DNA of 64,000 bases from Campylorhamphus procurvoides (taxonomy: Eukaryota > Chordata > Aves > Passeriformes > Dendrocolaptidae): NCBI GenBank assembly GCA_013396655.1, contig WBMV01004804.1, positions 373,901 to 437,900 on the forward strand, written 5' to 3'. Shown here piece by piece: positions 1 to 12,700 of the stretch. The notes beneath the pieces were generated by a model that ran no database searches, was not told the DNA's origin, and worked only from the letters and a program-made list of their open reading frames with translations. The stretch's first letter is position 1. Each line of letters opens with the position of its first letter. A program made the position numbers and the translations under genes.

Positions 1-652
1 CCACTGGTGTGAGGAGACAACAAGGACCAAATTCCTATCTTGAATGCTGATTGTAGCACAGGGGGAAAAAGAAAAACAACATTCTCTCTGTCAACCAAAC
101 AGCATAAATGACATGAACATCTAAAGAGCACATTGAGACATCTGTTGGCCAGAACTGCTCAGGAATTGACTTGCTACATACTGGTCAAACTGGGTACTGT
201 TTGGGGGTCAGAAAGCCACAATTCAGCCAGGCCAAACCACATGAATGGGAAGTGCTCTTTTTGGGAACAGCATCTTGGTTCTAACTGGGACTATCAAACC
301 ACCTATCTGAAAAAGACTTCACTTAGATAAAACAAAACATGGTTCAAATCACTTGTTCCAAATCAGGCAGCAGAGACATGACCCTGTCACAGCCTCTACA
401 ACACTGTCCTCAAAGACTGCACTGGATCTTCTGAGCTCCAACCGGAGGGTGTCTCTTTGTCTCTTGATTTTTGTGGAAAACCCTCCAGAGAAGTTGTGTT
501 CAGCATAAGGCAGAAATAGATTTTTTTTTATCATAGAAGATTTGTTGGGAAAGGAAACAATCTCTGGCACAGGTCATCTCCACCAGAAAGATTGTCCTGA
601 GGAAGAGACATGTAAAGCTTGTCATATGCTTTGTCAGATCTAACAGAAGTGC

Positions 653-760
653 TCAGTACCCTCCACAAGAAGGTATTTTGGCCTGGGGCATCAAGGCATT
701 GTTCCTCCTCTTCCTGGGGTTCTCAACAGGTGGAGGTTCACCTTCATGGTCCTCTATCCC
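653..760 (-). CDS. TOGARAM2: TOGARAM2 terminal coding exon
   Basis: The acceptor is tgtctttgtag; 35 codons from GIEDHEGEPPPVENP to AKIPSCGGY are followed by TGA at 653-655. Phase 0 continues the 1746 exon. The tail has a basic cluster (PRKRRNN). No AATAAA or ATTAAA signal is visible on the minus strand below 653, so the 3' UTR may end outside the window or use a variant signal. Confidence 0.72.
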   Translation of the reverse strand, partial: GIEDHEGEPPPVENPRKRRNNALMPQAKIPSCGGY

Positions 761-3700
761 CTACAAAGACACATAAAAACCTATGAATCTTTAGAAGACA
801 AAATAGGAAATGGTATAAGGCACAAGTTATAACCAGGATCACTTCTACCAGGAAAAGCTTAGGAAAACATTTCCTAACTTACAGAAAGAGACAGGCTAGA
901 GATTCAGTGATGCCAGCTATTTGTTTTCAATAACCCAAGGAAGGTTAGAGGTGCTACCATAATGAGCAGCAGTATAAAATCCTGAATTCATTAGTCTTGA
1001 GCATAAATGGGAATAATGCAAACTGGTAGGGAACAAAGGTTCTTAGAGGGAACAGCAGAAAACTTTGGACTCTCTGGAGGCTAGCCCATTGTGCTGGGAG
1101 TTGATTTGGTTCACACTCACTCTGCCTATTTCTACAAAAAGGGACACTGCTTTCTGGAATGTAAATGAAAAGGAATAATAATGAAAAAAACCCAAACAAA
1201 CAAACAAAAAACCCAACAACAAAAACCAGATGATTTTTCACTGGATGCTGCTGAATCCATTGAGTTTCTTCCAGCTCCACAGGGCATGACAGCAGGGCAG
1301 TGTTCACAGAGGACAGACAATAATTGTACTAATTATGATTGCCTTGTGCATCTTTTGTATATTCGGAAATTTTCTTGGCACTACTACTTCGCTCATCTTT
1401 TGCAAAGACTTTATTATCTTCAAAAGCACTAGTCTCATTTAATTGCTGTATTGGGGGCAGGGGAGGGATGGGGCAGGGTTTTATGCTTAAATGTAAACAC
1501 ATTTTCTCCTATTTCCCTTTCCGGTTTGTGGTTGATATTCAAAATATTCAAAAACTCACTTTATTTCTAACAATACTAGTTCTTTTGTTGTCTGCAGATA
1601 AACAGGCTGGGGATCAACAGTTCATTCTCAGGAGCAAAATGATTTAGCAGAAGAGGAATGAGATAAAGACAGATTAGGTGTTTGATCTCATATTAGCAAT
1701 CTCAATATTTGCATATAAGAGACATTCCTCATGCCAAGCACTTACTTTCTTCTTAATTCTTTCCAGAATATCTTTCAAGTCATGTGCAGAAACAGATTGT
1801 TTCAAAAGCCTTTTAAATTTTTCATGATCCATCAACATATGCAGCATCTTCCATCCATAATACCTAACACAGTAAAGAGAGAAATTAATATGGACTATAA
1901 CTGTCTTTTCTCCTTTGTGAATAAACAAAAGTGTTAACAGAATAAGCTGATACTTTAAATTCATCAGGTGAAATACTTCCATGATAAGGCATTACCTCTT
2001 CAGCAAAGAGAGATATTTACCTCCATTTGTGACTGCACAGTGCTGTCAGCTGAACACAAGACACGAGAGGAGAACATGGGGCAACAGAAAAATACAGTTT
2101 CACTCTGAAGTTGTGGGTATGCTTTTGCAGGGTTGAAGGACCCCATGGGACAAGCAAAGCACATCTGCTTTGTTGTCAGAGCTTATTAGCAGTGTCTTGC
2201 CATCTACTAATGGGAATTTAATCATCAAAGGATGGGAGTTTTGGTGGTTTGGCTTGATTTTGTTACTAGAAAACTATAGTTTTCTTCAAGAAGAAATGTT
2301 GAGGTTGCTCAGCCACAGGCAAAAGCACTATACAAATCTGCAGAAGAGGACCAGAAAGACCAAATTCAACAGCTAGAGATACTTGGAATTCTTCTAGGAC
2401 AGTCTTAACTTCATGAGAAATAAATGCTTGGGATCCTTTAGTGATGAACAGTGGCCAACACTTCAGCTTTGTGTGGCTCATATAAGACCAAACAAAATCA
2501 TTTGACTGCCTAATCTGAGCGGTTTTGATCTCAATAAAGAATCACTCAAGTCAAAGGAATTTGGCAATGGTCCCTGCTGGACAACCTCATGTTTCTCAGC
2601 ACAGTCATTTCCCCAGACAACCCAGGGAAGCAATGACAGCACCAAGCCTGTCTGAGTTCAGGAAGTGTTTGGATAATGCTCTCAGGCACATGGTGTGATT
2701 TCTGGGGTGTCCTGTGCAAGGCCAGGAGTTGGACACAATGAGCCTGATGGGTGCCTTCCAACACATCACATTCTGTGATTCTATGAACCTTATGCACATG
2801 TGAAGTAACTTCGTGTTTACTTTACCTTCCACTCTTCTGTGGTTTTATCCTTTATAGCCAGACATCAATTTCAGATCTTTCATCATATTTTAGGAGGTGA
2901 AACGAAGATCACTACCTTGTGTCCTTGTGACAGTCCTGAGCAAGCTTCACTGCCAGGCGCACCAGCTTCTCAGCCCTGAGGGGTGTGCCTGCGAGCTTCG
3001 TGGCTCCGATCTTCTCCATCACTGTCAGGAGGTGTTTGGCCGCATATTTCCGCACCAGGACGTGGCGGTGCCTGGAAAAGAGAGCAAACACTGGGGCACA
3101 GGGAAAGGGAGGGCCAGAAACACATGCCTTGGTCATAGCAGGTCCCCTCTGCCATCCCTGAGGGAAGGAGGCCTGTGTTTTTTTATCTATCATCTTCTTT
3201 CATCTTCTGCAGATGGCAGTTCTAGCCATCTGCAGAAGATTCTGTCCTCAGATAAACACAAAGTTGGTATTGTGCATGGAAGAGGCAGGAATTCAGTCTC
3301 CCTGGATTCAATTTCCCCCCCCCAAATTAACTCAAAGAAAGAGGGAAATGAAAGAAAATTCATGCTGACCCATCCAAGGGGACCCACTAACACTACACAG
3401 ACAGAGCTGCAGCAGGACTGAGGCTTATTCCACCCATTTATCTCCAAATCTGCAGACCCTTGGAAAAAAACAAGAGGGGGAAAAAATATCGTGGGGTGTG
3501 AAGCTGCAGAATATCCAGCAATGCAGACAGTTTGTTCTGTGAGGCTTGGCAAGAGATAAGTTTGAATGTTTTACTCTTTTCCAAAGCTGAGGAAAGGGTG
3601 GCAGTCATTTTAGCCAGGTTATCCTGTTCTAGAGGGTGCCTATTGGAAACTGTGAGGCACTGCAGCAATATTTTAATGCAGCACTTGGTTCAACTATCCC

Positions 3701-6700
3701 ACAGGAGTCAGCCTGTGAAGGTGCCTGTGAAGTGATTCACCATCTCAAGGCTAATATGAAGCATCAATTTGAATAGAAAGTGGAGCTCTAAGGACAGGAC
3801 AGTCATACAAGGCTCCTCTTGAAAGGAGCTGTGCCTGCTGTGCAGGCTGTGCCACACCCAGCATGTCCTCCCCCATGTGCTCCATGTCCCAGCAATTACC
3901 CTCCTTATTTCTCAAGCTAATGGCATAATGATGATGCATGGTTCTTTCCAGCGCCTCTGAGGTTAGAGTTGCGAAATATCAAAGGGAATTGCCATTATCC
4001 CTCTTCCCACAAAACCACAAGGTTTTATCACTAGCTTTTGCAGGGACTTTCACTTCCCCACCATTAACCACATCTAGACAATGCTGACAGTCTGTAAGAA
4101 CAAATAGGCTGTCAAGGGCAGGAGGAGGAGACAAGAGGAGGGAAGCAAGGTTGATCAGAGAATCCAGTCACTGAGTGCATAGAAGATGCAGGATAAAGGA
4201 CCCTTCTCTCCCATCATTCCCCTTCTTTCTCACCCGCCCACACAATATAAGGTGAGGGATATAATTTGGAAAAGATCCACATACTGGATTCCACTGTCCA
4301 TGAGAGCAGTCATTGCTCGTGAAGGAGTCACATTCTCCACCATGATGCCCAAGGTCTGACTGGCTGCTTTCTGAATGAACTCTGGGGAGTTCCACACCAT
4401 CTGAAGCAAGACCTGAACAACCTCATCCACCTCAGAGTCCATGTCCTTCTTCAAGGCCACAAAGAGCTCTCCAAGAGTGACGATTGCGGAGTGAGACACC
4501 TTCGAGCGGAGGCTGGTCACCTGGGGAAGACATGAGCGGAAACAAGAATGTAAAGAAGATAATTTCCCCTAGACAAAAGTCACAGAAATCTAAAGAATTC
4601 TCACTGTGCCCAGGGGAAGATAAAAGAACAATAAGAGCAGAGCTCAAGCATAGAAAGGGACTTACTCTAGTACCAACTTCTTCTCTGACCTCAGGCCCAC
4701 TTACTTAAAAAATATTGTTACACCTAGAACTAAGTGTGCTATTAAACTCATACTGTACACTGCTTTGATTTTAGGCCCTTTTATTATAAAAATAAACAAA
4801 TTAAAGCAAGGGCTGCTCACAAACCATAAAGGCACAGTTCATAAAGACACGATAATAGAAAAAGGACTTTTCTCCAGTTCAAAAAAAGCAACGCCAGCAG
4901 CTTAAGCTTAAGCACTGGACTAGGAAACAGAAAACATAGGCTCAAGTCTATAGATTAATTTGCTGCAGAGAGTTGAGTGCATCTGTAGCTCTGTCTACTC
5001 AGGAGAAGGCACTCATGGATCCTGGAGATCACATCCAATTACAGCTGCCATTAGTGGGATTTCACAGTGTTCAGTGCTGCTCCATTCAGATATGGACCAA
5101 TTCCCACTTGCAAAAGGCTCTCCCACAAGGGTAAGGAAGTAGCATTTGAGAGTCATGTGCTTCATTTGAAAGATACCTTGAAGGACAGACCAGTGATTCT
5201 TCTTCCCACACTTAGTTGTGCCTCTGAATAAAAATTAACAACAAAGTGCTAGAAGTGCTTGTGAAAGCAAAATCTGGGACTGGAGTGAAATGAAAGCTGA
5301 AATATGTCTCTGCATATGAGTGTGTAGAAAAGAGAAGATGAAATTTCCTCTGAAATATAGAAGTGATATCAAAATCAGATGAGCTAAGCTAAAAGGGCTT
5401 CTACTCCTAACCTTGATGATCTCAGAGCAGGGGAATCCAAGTTCTACATATTTAAACAGACAGGTTTGAAGAGTCCAACAACACAAGGGGCATTCAAGCA
5501 TCCAGTATCATTAAATATTGGAGAGAAAGACTGATTTTCATGGGTATGAGTTAAGTCCTACTGTCTTCTTCTGCAAGCAAAGGAAAATGTTATACATTTG
5601 ACAACTGTGTAGAAGCTGGTTCAGGCCAGAGACAAAAGCCAAGTTAAAATACAGCCACAGATGGTATTAGGGAGCTTAGGTTGAAACCCCTCTGTTAACT
5701 AGGAGATGAGGTAGTGAAGACGTGCAACCGCCCTGCAACTCCCACAGCCAGGCCACTGTGCAGAATTCCACTGGTGCACAGAGGCAATAGGTAAATGAAA
5801 GGGGCAAATTACAAAAGAGCATGCAGAAAGGAAGAAGGAAAAGGCATCATCAGAATACACTGAAAAATCAATACCTGCAGTCAATCCCCCTGGATGCTGA
5901 GGAGGAAGAGAAAGCGGGAGGAAGCTGGGAAGCAAAAGCTGTAGAACTTAATTGCAGCTGGGCAGAGATTTGGGCTGTGGCAAATAACCTAATTAGTGTC
6001 TCAGTTTCTGCATTTACATATTGCATTATAATGGCTCCTAGCTCGAAGAGCTACCAGTAAAAATATCTATGTGTACAGACTGATCATATAGACAAGTGAC
6101 AGAAAAATAAGGTCTAAAATTAGTAATGAAGGGAGACACGGAGCACACATGTAGATGAACAAGCATATATCTACTCTACACACCATGTATGTAGAGTACA
6201 ATTCAACATAATGTTCTTACCTCTTTTGTGACTGCCAAGGAAATCTCACGAAGTCTACCAAGAAGGACTTTTGAATGGGAGATAGCCAAACACTTGATGC
6301 TGAGGAGTCCCTTCTCCTTCAGCTCCCTGAAAAGCATCACCAAAATGATTGATTTTTCTCTCCAGCCAAGAACTAGACAGCATCCTCTGAAATTACTAGG
6401 GTTACAGCTCAAACAAAGGGACATGCTTTTCATACAGCTCTCAATTAAATCATGGAACTCATTGCCACAGGATGGTGTAGCTGTCAAAAGCACTCACAAA
6501 TCCAAAAGGCAAATAGATGGATTTCAGATTGGATGGGTCAATTTGTGGCCATTTAACAAGACAGCCTTTCTGAAAATCCTGGCAAATGAAATCCCTATGT
6601 CACTGCTTCCTAGAAGCTGTGAGACCTTGCCACGTTTCTGTTCCTTGCATCCTCCTTGTGCCTGTCCCTGAGACACAATCCTGTCAGTCTGTCACTGGGG

Positions 6701-9700
6701 CATTTTCCTGCTTTGCTGTCCCCATCAGACAGTTCAAGAGTGAGAGTCTGCACTGCCTCTCCATAGCTGAGTTTCCACTCTGCAATCTAGTCCTGTCTGT
6801 CACCCACTCTGCTCCGCCCCACATACTCCTCAAAAAGCAGCATTGTGTCCTAAAAGATTTCACACCTGGCCAAGAACAGCTGCAGTGCTGGATTTTCCAG
6901 AAAATCGCTACTTCCAATAACATCCACAACAACAACATGTTATTTAAAAGGTGCAAAACTTGCCTCTCAGCAAGTGCTTTGTGCAGAACCTGAGCTAAGG
7001 GAAGGTACATGGCTCAGTCATCAGGGCTGCAGCACAGGAGTGGGGACTCATCCCACAGGGTGCCTAAGTGTAACCTGGACCCCCCACACCTGCAGCAGCT
7101 CTCTGTATCTCACAGAGCACCAAACAGGAAGGGTAGAGAGGCAAAACAAAGTAATTGCACAAGCAGATGCATCATGGAAGATTTTTTCATGGTTATCCCA
7201 GTGTGAAAGGAGTCCTAGTGAGCAGATGCTAACCTGGAAATCAAAGACAAACAATATCACCTGAAATTTTTAAGGCATCACTGCCAGGCCTCTGTAGATC
7301 TACTCCCACCTATGTCTAATTTCACACTGTGATTATTGACAAAACATCTTAGGCCGATATTAAACAGTGAGAAGAAAAAAGTTGAATTCTAAAAGCACAA
7401 GGTTCCTAAGGGATGTTTTTTCCTTTTCCTTGTCTTTTGCCATGAGCCCTTCAGGAGACACGACAGGCTGAGCACCCTATACTACAGCTCAGTCCATTTC
7501 TCGGAAACAGGAACTCCCTGTAGGTGCACCTGGGACTCACATGCAGGAGGTCACAGGGAGACTTGTCTTCTACCACTGCTGCCAGCAGTGGGACCAAAGA
7601 TAAATCCTTACTCAGTCCCACCTGGGCCAGTGACCCACAGCACCCAAATCTCTAAACTCAAGACCAATTTCATCCTGCTTCTGGCTTCAGTCAGCAAATC
7701 ACCTTGTTCTGCAGCTTTCTCTCTTGCCTGCAGATTGCACTTGCAGCTGCATGTAGCAGAAGGCAAAGCTAGGAAACAGCATGGACACTACTATGGACCA
7801 AGGCAAATAAAAGGCTGTTCTCAAATCTTTATACTCTCACTGCTCTGGGGCAGTTTCACTAGTTCCCTTTGGACCTCTGGGCTGTCCAGGTTCAGAGGCA
7901 CTAGAAAAATACACTTCTAACCCACACGTATGCTGAGAGGTAGAAAAAGTGGACAGGGGACTTTCTTACCAGTTGTCACTGCTAAGCCATGTGAGTGCAC
8001 TGACCAACAGCTTCTGTGGGTCAGCAGAGGGCCTGCCTGTCCGGCTGTTCCCACACACTGGCTCCTCTCTGTGCTCCAGACCAAGGGCCATCTGTGAGTT
8101 CACTGTAAGGAGAGGGTCAGACACGACTGTCTCACACCCTGGGCAAGACTCCCCGCCACAGAGCAGACGGCAACCCAATCTCCCCGCCAAGATTGCATAT
8201 GGGAACACACTGGCTCTGGTTCAGAGACTCCACTGCTGTCTGGCTCATTGCTTTCCCCAGCCATCAGTGCTCTCCCAGCCACTCCCAGCTCCTTGTGTAA
8301 ACCTGAGAACTGCACACACAGTGCCAGCTCCCAGGTCCATAGTGGTACCACAGCCAGCTGCAGGTTCATGGTGCCACAGGGCTCACAGCCACTGGGAGAC
8401 AGTGCCACCCAGCAGGACATGCTACCCCAGCAGAAAGCTCCCAGGCAGGCATGTGCCTCTTGTCTCATCTATCTGATTACCCAGACACTGAGGACAGAGG
8501 TCCTCCAGAACTTTCTGAGGAAGGACCTCCATCTGTCTCCCATGAGCACCAACCCTGAACAACCTGCTGGGCTCAGGTGAAGCCCCAAGGAGCAACAACC
8601 ACAGAACAGTGATATCTGACCCTCTAAATCTGACAGTGCCTCTGTTTCCATTTACTTCAAATATTCTAGACAGCAGGCAGCTGAGTGCACGTATATTTTA
8701 GAACACTATTGGGAAAGTAGTAGTTTATAGATTTTGTTATTTTGCAAGCATTATGAATATTTACTATTTCAGAGGTACCCACTGGCTGTATTTCAAAGGT
8801 GCTGAGGTGAAATTTATTTGTCATCAAATGTACTTGTTTACAAACTGTACAACGCCTTAGCTTTCTCTTGTGGAAAAATGCAATTTCTAGTCTAGATAGT
8901 TATGATAAAAAAGCCTTCCAAATGTGAAGTGAGAATAAAAATATGTAAATATAGATGCAAATTGCTGGCAAACACACTCTCTTGATGATAAATTTACAAG
9001 GTATAAGAAAATTCAGATGATAAATGCATTTCTTATGAAACCCATTTGTCATCAAAAGCACTGTCGGTCAAAAATTTCATGTCTTGCACTCAAAAGCTCA
9101 TTTTCTAAAGTGTAGATGAAAACATCTGAGCTGTCAAAAATGTTGAATATAAATATTTCATAAAATCTAGATGAACTGCTATAGACTCTGTAGGGGTTTT
9201 ATGCTACCTTGCATGTTCTACAAAGTATGGAGGAACTGGAAAATCAAAAATATTCAGATGGGAGCTAATCTGGATGTCACTGATGTATCACTGAATCAGT
9301 GATGTCACTGTGCAAGTATGTAGATATACACATATATATATTCAGTATGAATGGTGGGCCACATCAGGCTAGTTCTGCACTTGCAGCTGCCTCCTGGCAC
9401 CAGTGTTATATTTTGGACTATTAGTATAGGCAAAAGCTAAAGCTTAACCCTTTACCACTACTTTATTCAGCTCAACTTTTTGATGGATCTCTAAGCACCA
9501 GCTGCTCCAGTACCACCAAGCTGGAGTAAATTCAAAGCAGATTTGCTATTAATTCTCAGGACAGGCTATGGACCCAAGATCCCAGCTGTGGCTGAGGAAT
9601 AAGGCAGTTTGTGCTCCTTCTGCAAGGAAAAAGCTTGCACAGGGGCAGCAGTGGAGCAGGCTTACCTGAGGAGTTGTGGGGGAAGCTGCCACCCACACTG

Positions 9701-12700
9701 GCACTGGACATTAAGGGCATGCTGACCCGTTTCTTCAAGGCAGCATCAGGATGCTTTCTGTGCACACTGAAAACTGTCCCATTGATAGGTGGTAGACTAA
9801 CGCCTAGAGACCAAAAAAAACCTTGTAAGGGAAGAGCACTGCTCAGACCTTAGAAAGGGCTAGAAGACTTACTGGAGCTGGGTAACATCTCTGTTGTCCC
9901 AAACAACTTCAAGCATAACAATTGCACACTGACATAGGACAGTGATCACAGAATCACAGAATCATAGGTAAGGGCTGGAAGGGACCTTTAAAGGCCACCT
10001 AGTCCAACCCCTCTGAGCACAGACATCTTCAACTACATCAGGTTTCTCAGAGCCCCATCTAAACTGACCTTGAACACCTTCCGTGATGGAACAACAACAT
10101 CTTCTCTGGGCAAACTGTTCCAGCATTTCATCACCTTCATTGTCAAAAACTTCTTCCTAATATCTAATCTAAATCTATCTTCTTTTAGTTTAAAACTGAA
10201 TGCAGCGATACTTCCCTAAGTAACAAGAAAAACTCAGGATTGCCTTTCTTTTGGTTTTCTTTTTATTGTTTCAGAGGCTGGATTGAGAAGTTACCAAAAA
10301 AGAAAAAGAAAAGAGCAGATAACCTTGCACGATGCCCTTGGGCTCAGTGCTGACTCTCCAAGTTTCCTGCAGCCACACTCAGGGCAGTGCATGCAGCAGT
10401 GCAATCAGAGCCCGTCAGCTCTGATTAAGTCAGTAACGCTGTGTGTGTGTGTGGGTAAAACATAAGCACTGGTTCAGGGCTTCAGCACAGCTCTACAGTG
10501 AGAGCTCCTCAGCAGGGAGTAGTGTGAGAAGGATCTCTTGTGTTTTAATTAGAAGCAGTTTAATTTTGTTTCTTCCAGGTTGCACTTTGGTGGAAAAGCA
10601 ATTCTTTTGGACTCATCCACTCACCTTCTCTGGAGGACGCTCTCAATTAGAGAGTCTGAAGCCCCAGTGTAGTTTGCATGACAAAATTTTCTACTTTGAA
10701 AGACTTTATAGGTGACAGTGGGAAGCTTATATTCTGTGTTGACTCAGTGAGGGCCATAGGCAAGACACTTCATGCCTCTGTATTTTTCTTTGGAAAATGG
10801 AAATAAATCACATTAAAACTTCCACTTAGATGCAAGTGTAGCAGCCTTCCATTCTGATTTCTTACACTTTTGCAACACTATGCAAAGACCAAACAAGTGA
10901 TCAAAAAGGCTCACAACTAGAGCAACCACTTACTTTGTTCAACTGCATCCCTGGGGTCAGCCCTCTGCGCAGGGAGCTGCAAGGACTTTTCCTTTTCTCT
11001 CTCTTTCTTCCTCTCTTCCCAAAGCTCCATCTCCCTCATTTTCCTCTGCTGTATTTTCTTTTCAGCTGACTTGCACAATACCACACGGACCTAGTTGTGT
11101 TGGAAATACATCATGGACTGTAAACAGAGATACACAAACTGTACACAGTGTCTCATCAGGAACACAGTAGTAGAGTGTCATAGTCATTAATGCAGCTCCA
11201 TATACATCGCAGTAGTTTCAGAAGAATTTCTCCTGTCCTCATCTTGGCAATTACAGGCAGTGAGAGGGAACACTTTACTGCCATAACCTTCCACTGGTCC
11301 AAGACACTGTTTCTCAATCTATGTCAGGGAGCCCTGGTTAAACCCAGACAGTCACAGGAGTGCTCCAAGACATATGAAGACATCACACTACTGGTGAACA
11401 GGCAGTTCAGTTCCTACAGGCCACGGTAGGAGAATAAAAACCATCTGCTATAACCAGCAATGAGAGGTTTCTTAACGCTCATGGCCAGTAATTTTCAGCT
11501 GTTTCTCACTTCTTTGCTTCTGAAGGACTCAGCTGCTCTCTCAGAACGCAAGTCCAAAACAGGAGTCATGTGAAAACAAGTTGCAGAAACATTGATCTTC
11601 ATGAATAGAAAAACTGACAATGAGAAGGCTATGAGATACAGCAAGAAAAGTAACCAGGAAAATTGAACTCTCCTATTTTATTTTGCAGCCTTGCTTACAC
11701 TCAACATTAGAATCTTTCCTTCTCTGCCTCCAAGTGTGTACTTTCCACATCTTCACTGATAAGTAACTTGTTCTGCCATTCAGAACTTCTCTAAGTTGCC
11801 CTTCACACATAAAGAGAATTCTTCTTGCACAGCCTTAGCACTATCTCCAAACCAGTGACACCTCCAGAAGTGAAAATACTCAAGCAATCGCTCTGTAGCT
11901 GTCAAATGTGTTCCCAAGAGAATCCGCATCCCCCAGGAGGGGAAGATTATAATTTTCAGTGACAATTTGTGCTAAGCACTAAACAGTCACTGAAAAGGAA
12001 GCCTGCTCATCTTCGTTGTTAGCCCTTACCCTTCCACTGCTGTCCTTTAAGTCCTCATCACTTGTAAAGTGAGGACTCGTGAGATGATTCATCTCCATGG
12101 TCTGACTCAGTGGGAGGCCTGTTAATGGAAGCAAAGGTCCATGTAAATGTCCAGCAGACTTCAAGCCACCAAAAATGTGACCCTGGGGAACAGGAAAGAC
12201 AGGTTCCAGATTGCAGAGCTCTGATAAGAGACAGATTATGTATGAGAACAGCAAGGTACATATAAGTGTAAGCTCTCCAAATAGATGGGGCACTGCCATA
12301 TTGCACTGGCAGCCTCAATGACACCACTCAGCAGACTCAAATCTACTGCATGACAAAGGCCTCAGCCCTTGGCTTCTGGTAAGCAGCTGTGTTTCATAGA
12401 GAAGGCCAAAGAGAGATGCAGCTTGCTCTTGCCAAGATGATTCTTATCTGTTCCTATCCATGCTGAATTTAGGAAACATCCTCTTTTTCCCAGTTACTAA
12501 AATAACTCTTAGTTCCTAATAGCTGCTTGTATTTGTTGGAATATTTTAGAAGGCATTTAAAGAAAAGGTTAGGACTGCTAGAGTGTTAACCAAACCTGAA
12601 TTGTCTTCTTGAAGCTAGATAATTCATTTTCCCCAAGGATTTTCATTCTAGATTGTATGAGATCAGGCCACTTTCTGGTCAACCTGACTAAAAGCTGATT

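Noticed and set aside
1180..1225. A-rich (CAAA)n-like stretch as a processed-gene tail
   Set aside because: No retrocopy sequence or target duplication beside it; simple low-complexity DNA.
2897..3421. 174-codon plus-strand open frame
   Set aside because: It runs antisense through the TOGARAM2 exon at 2916-3071 and is a shadow of it.
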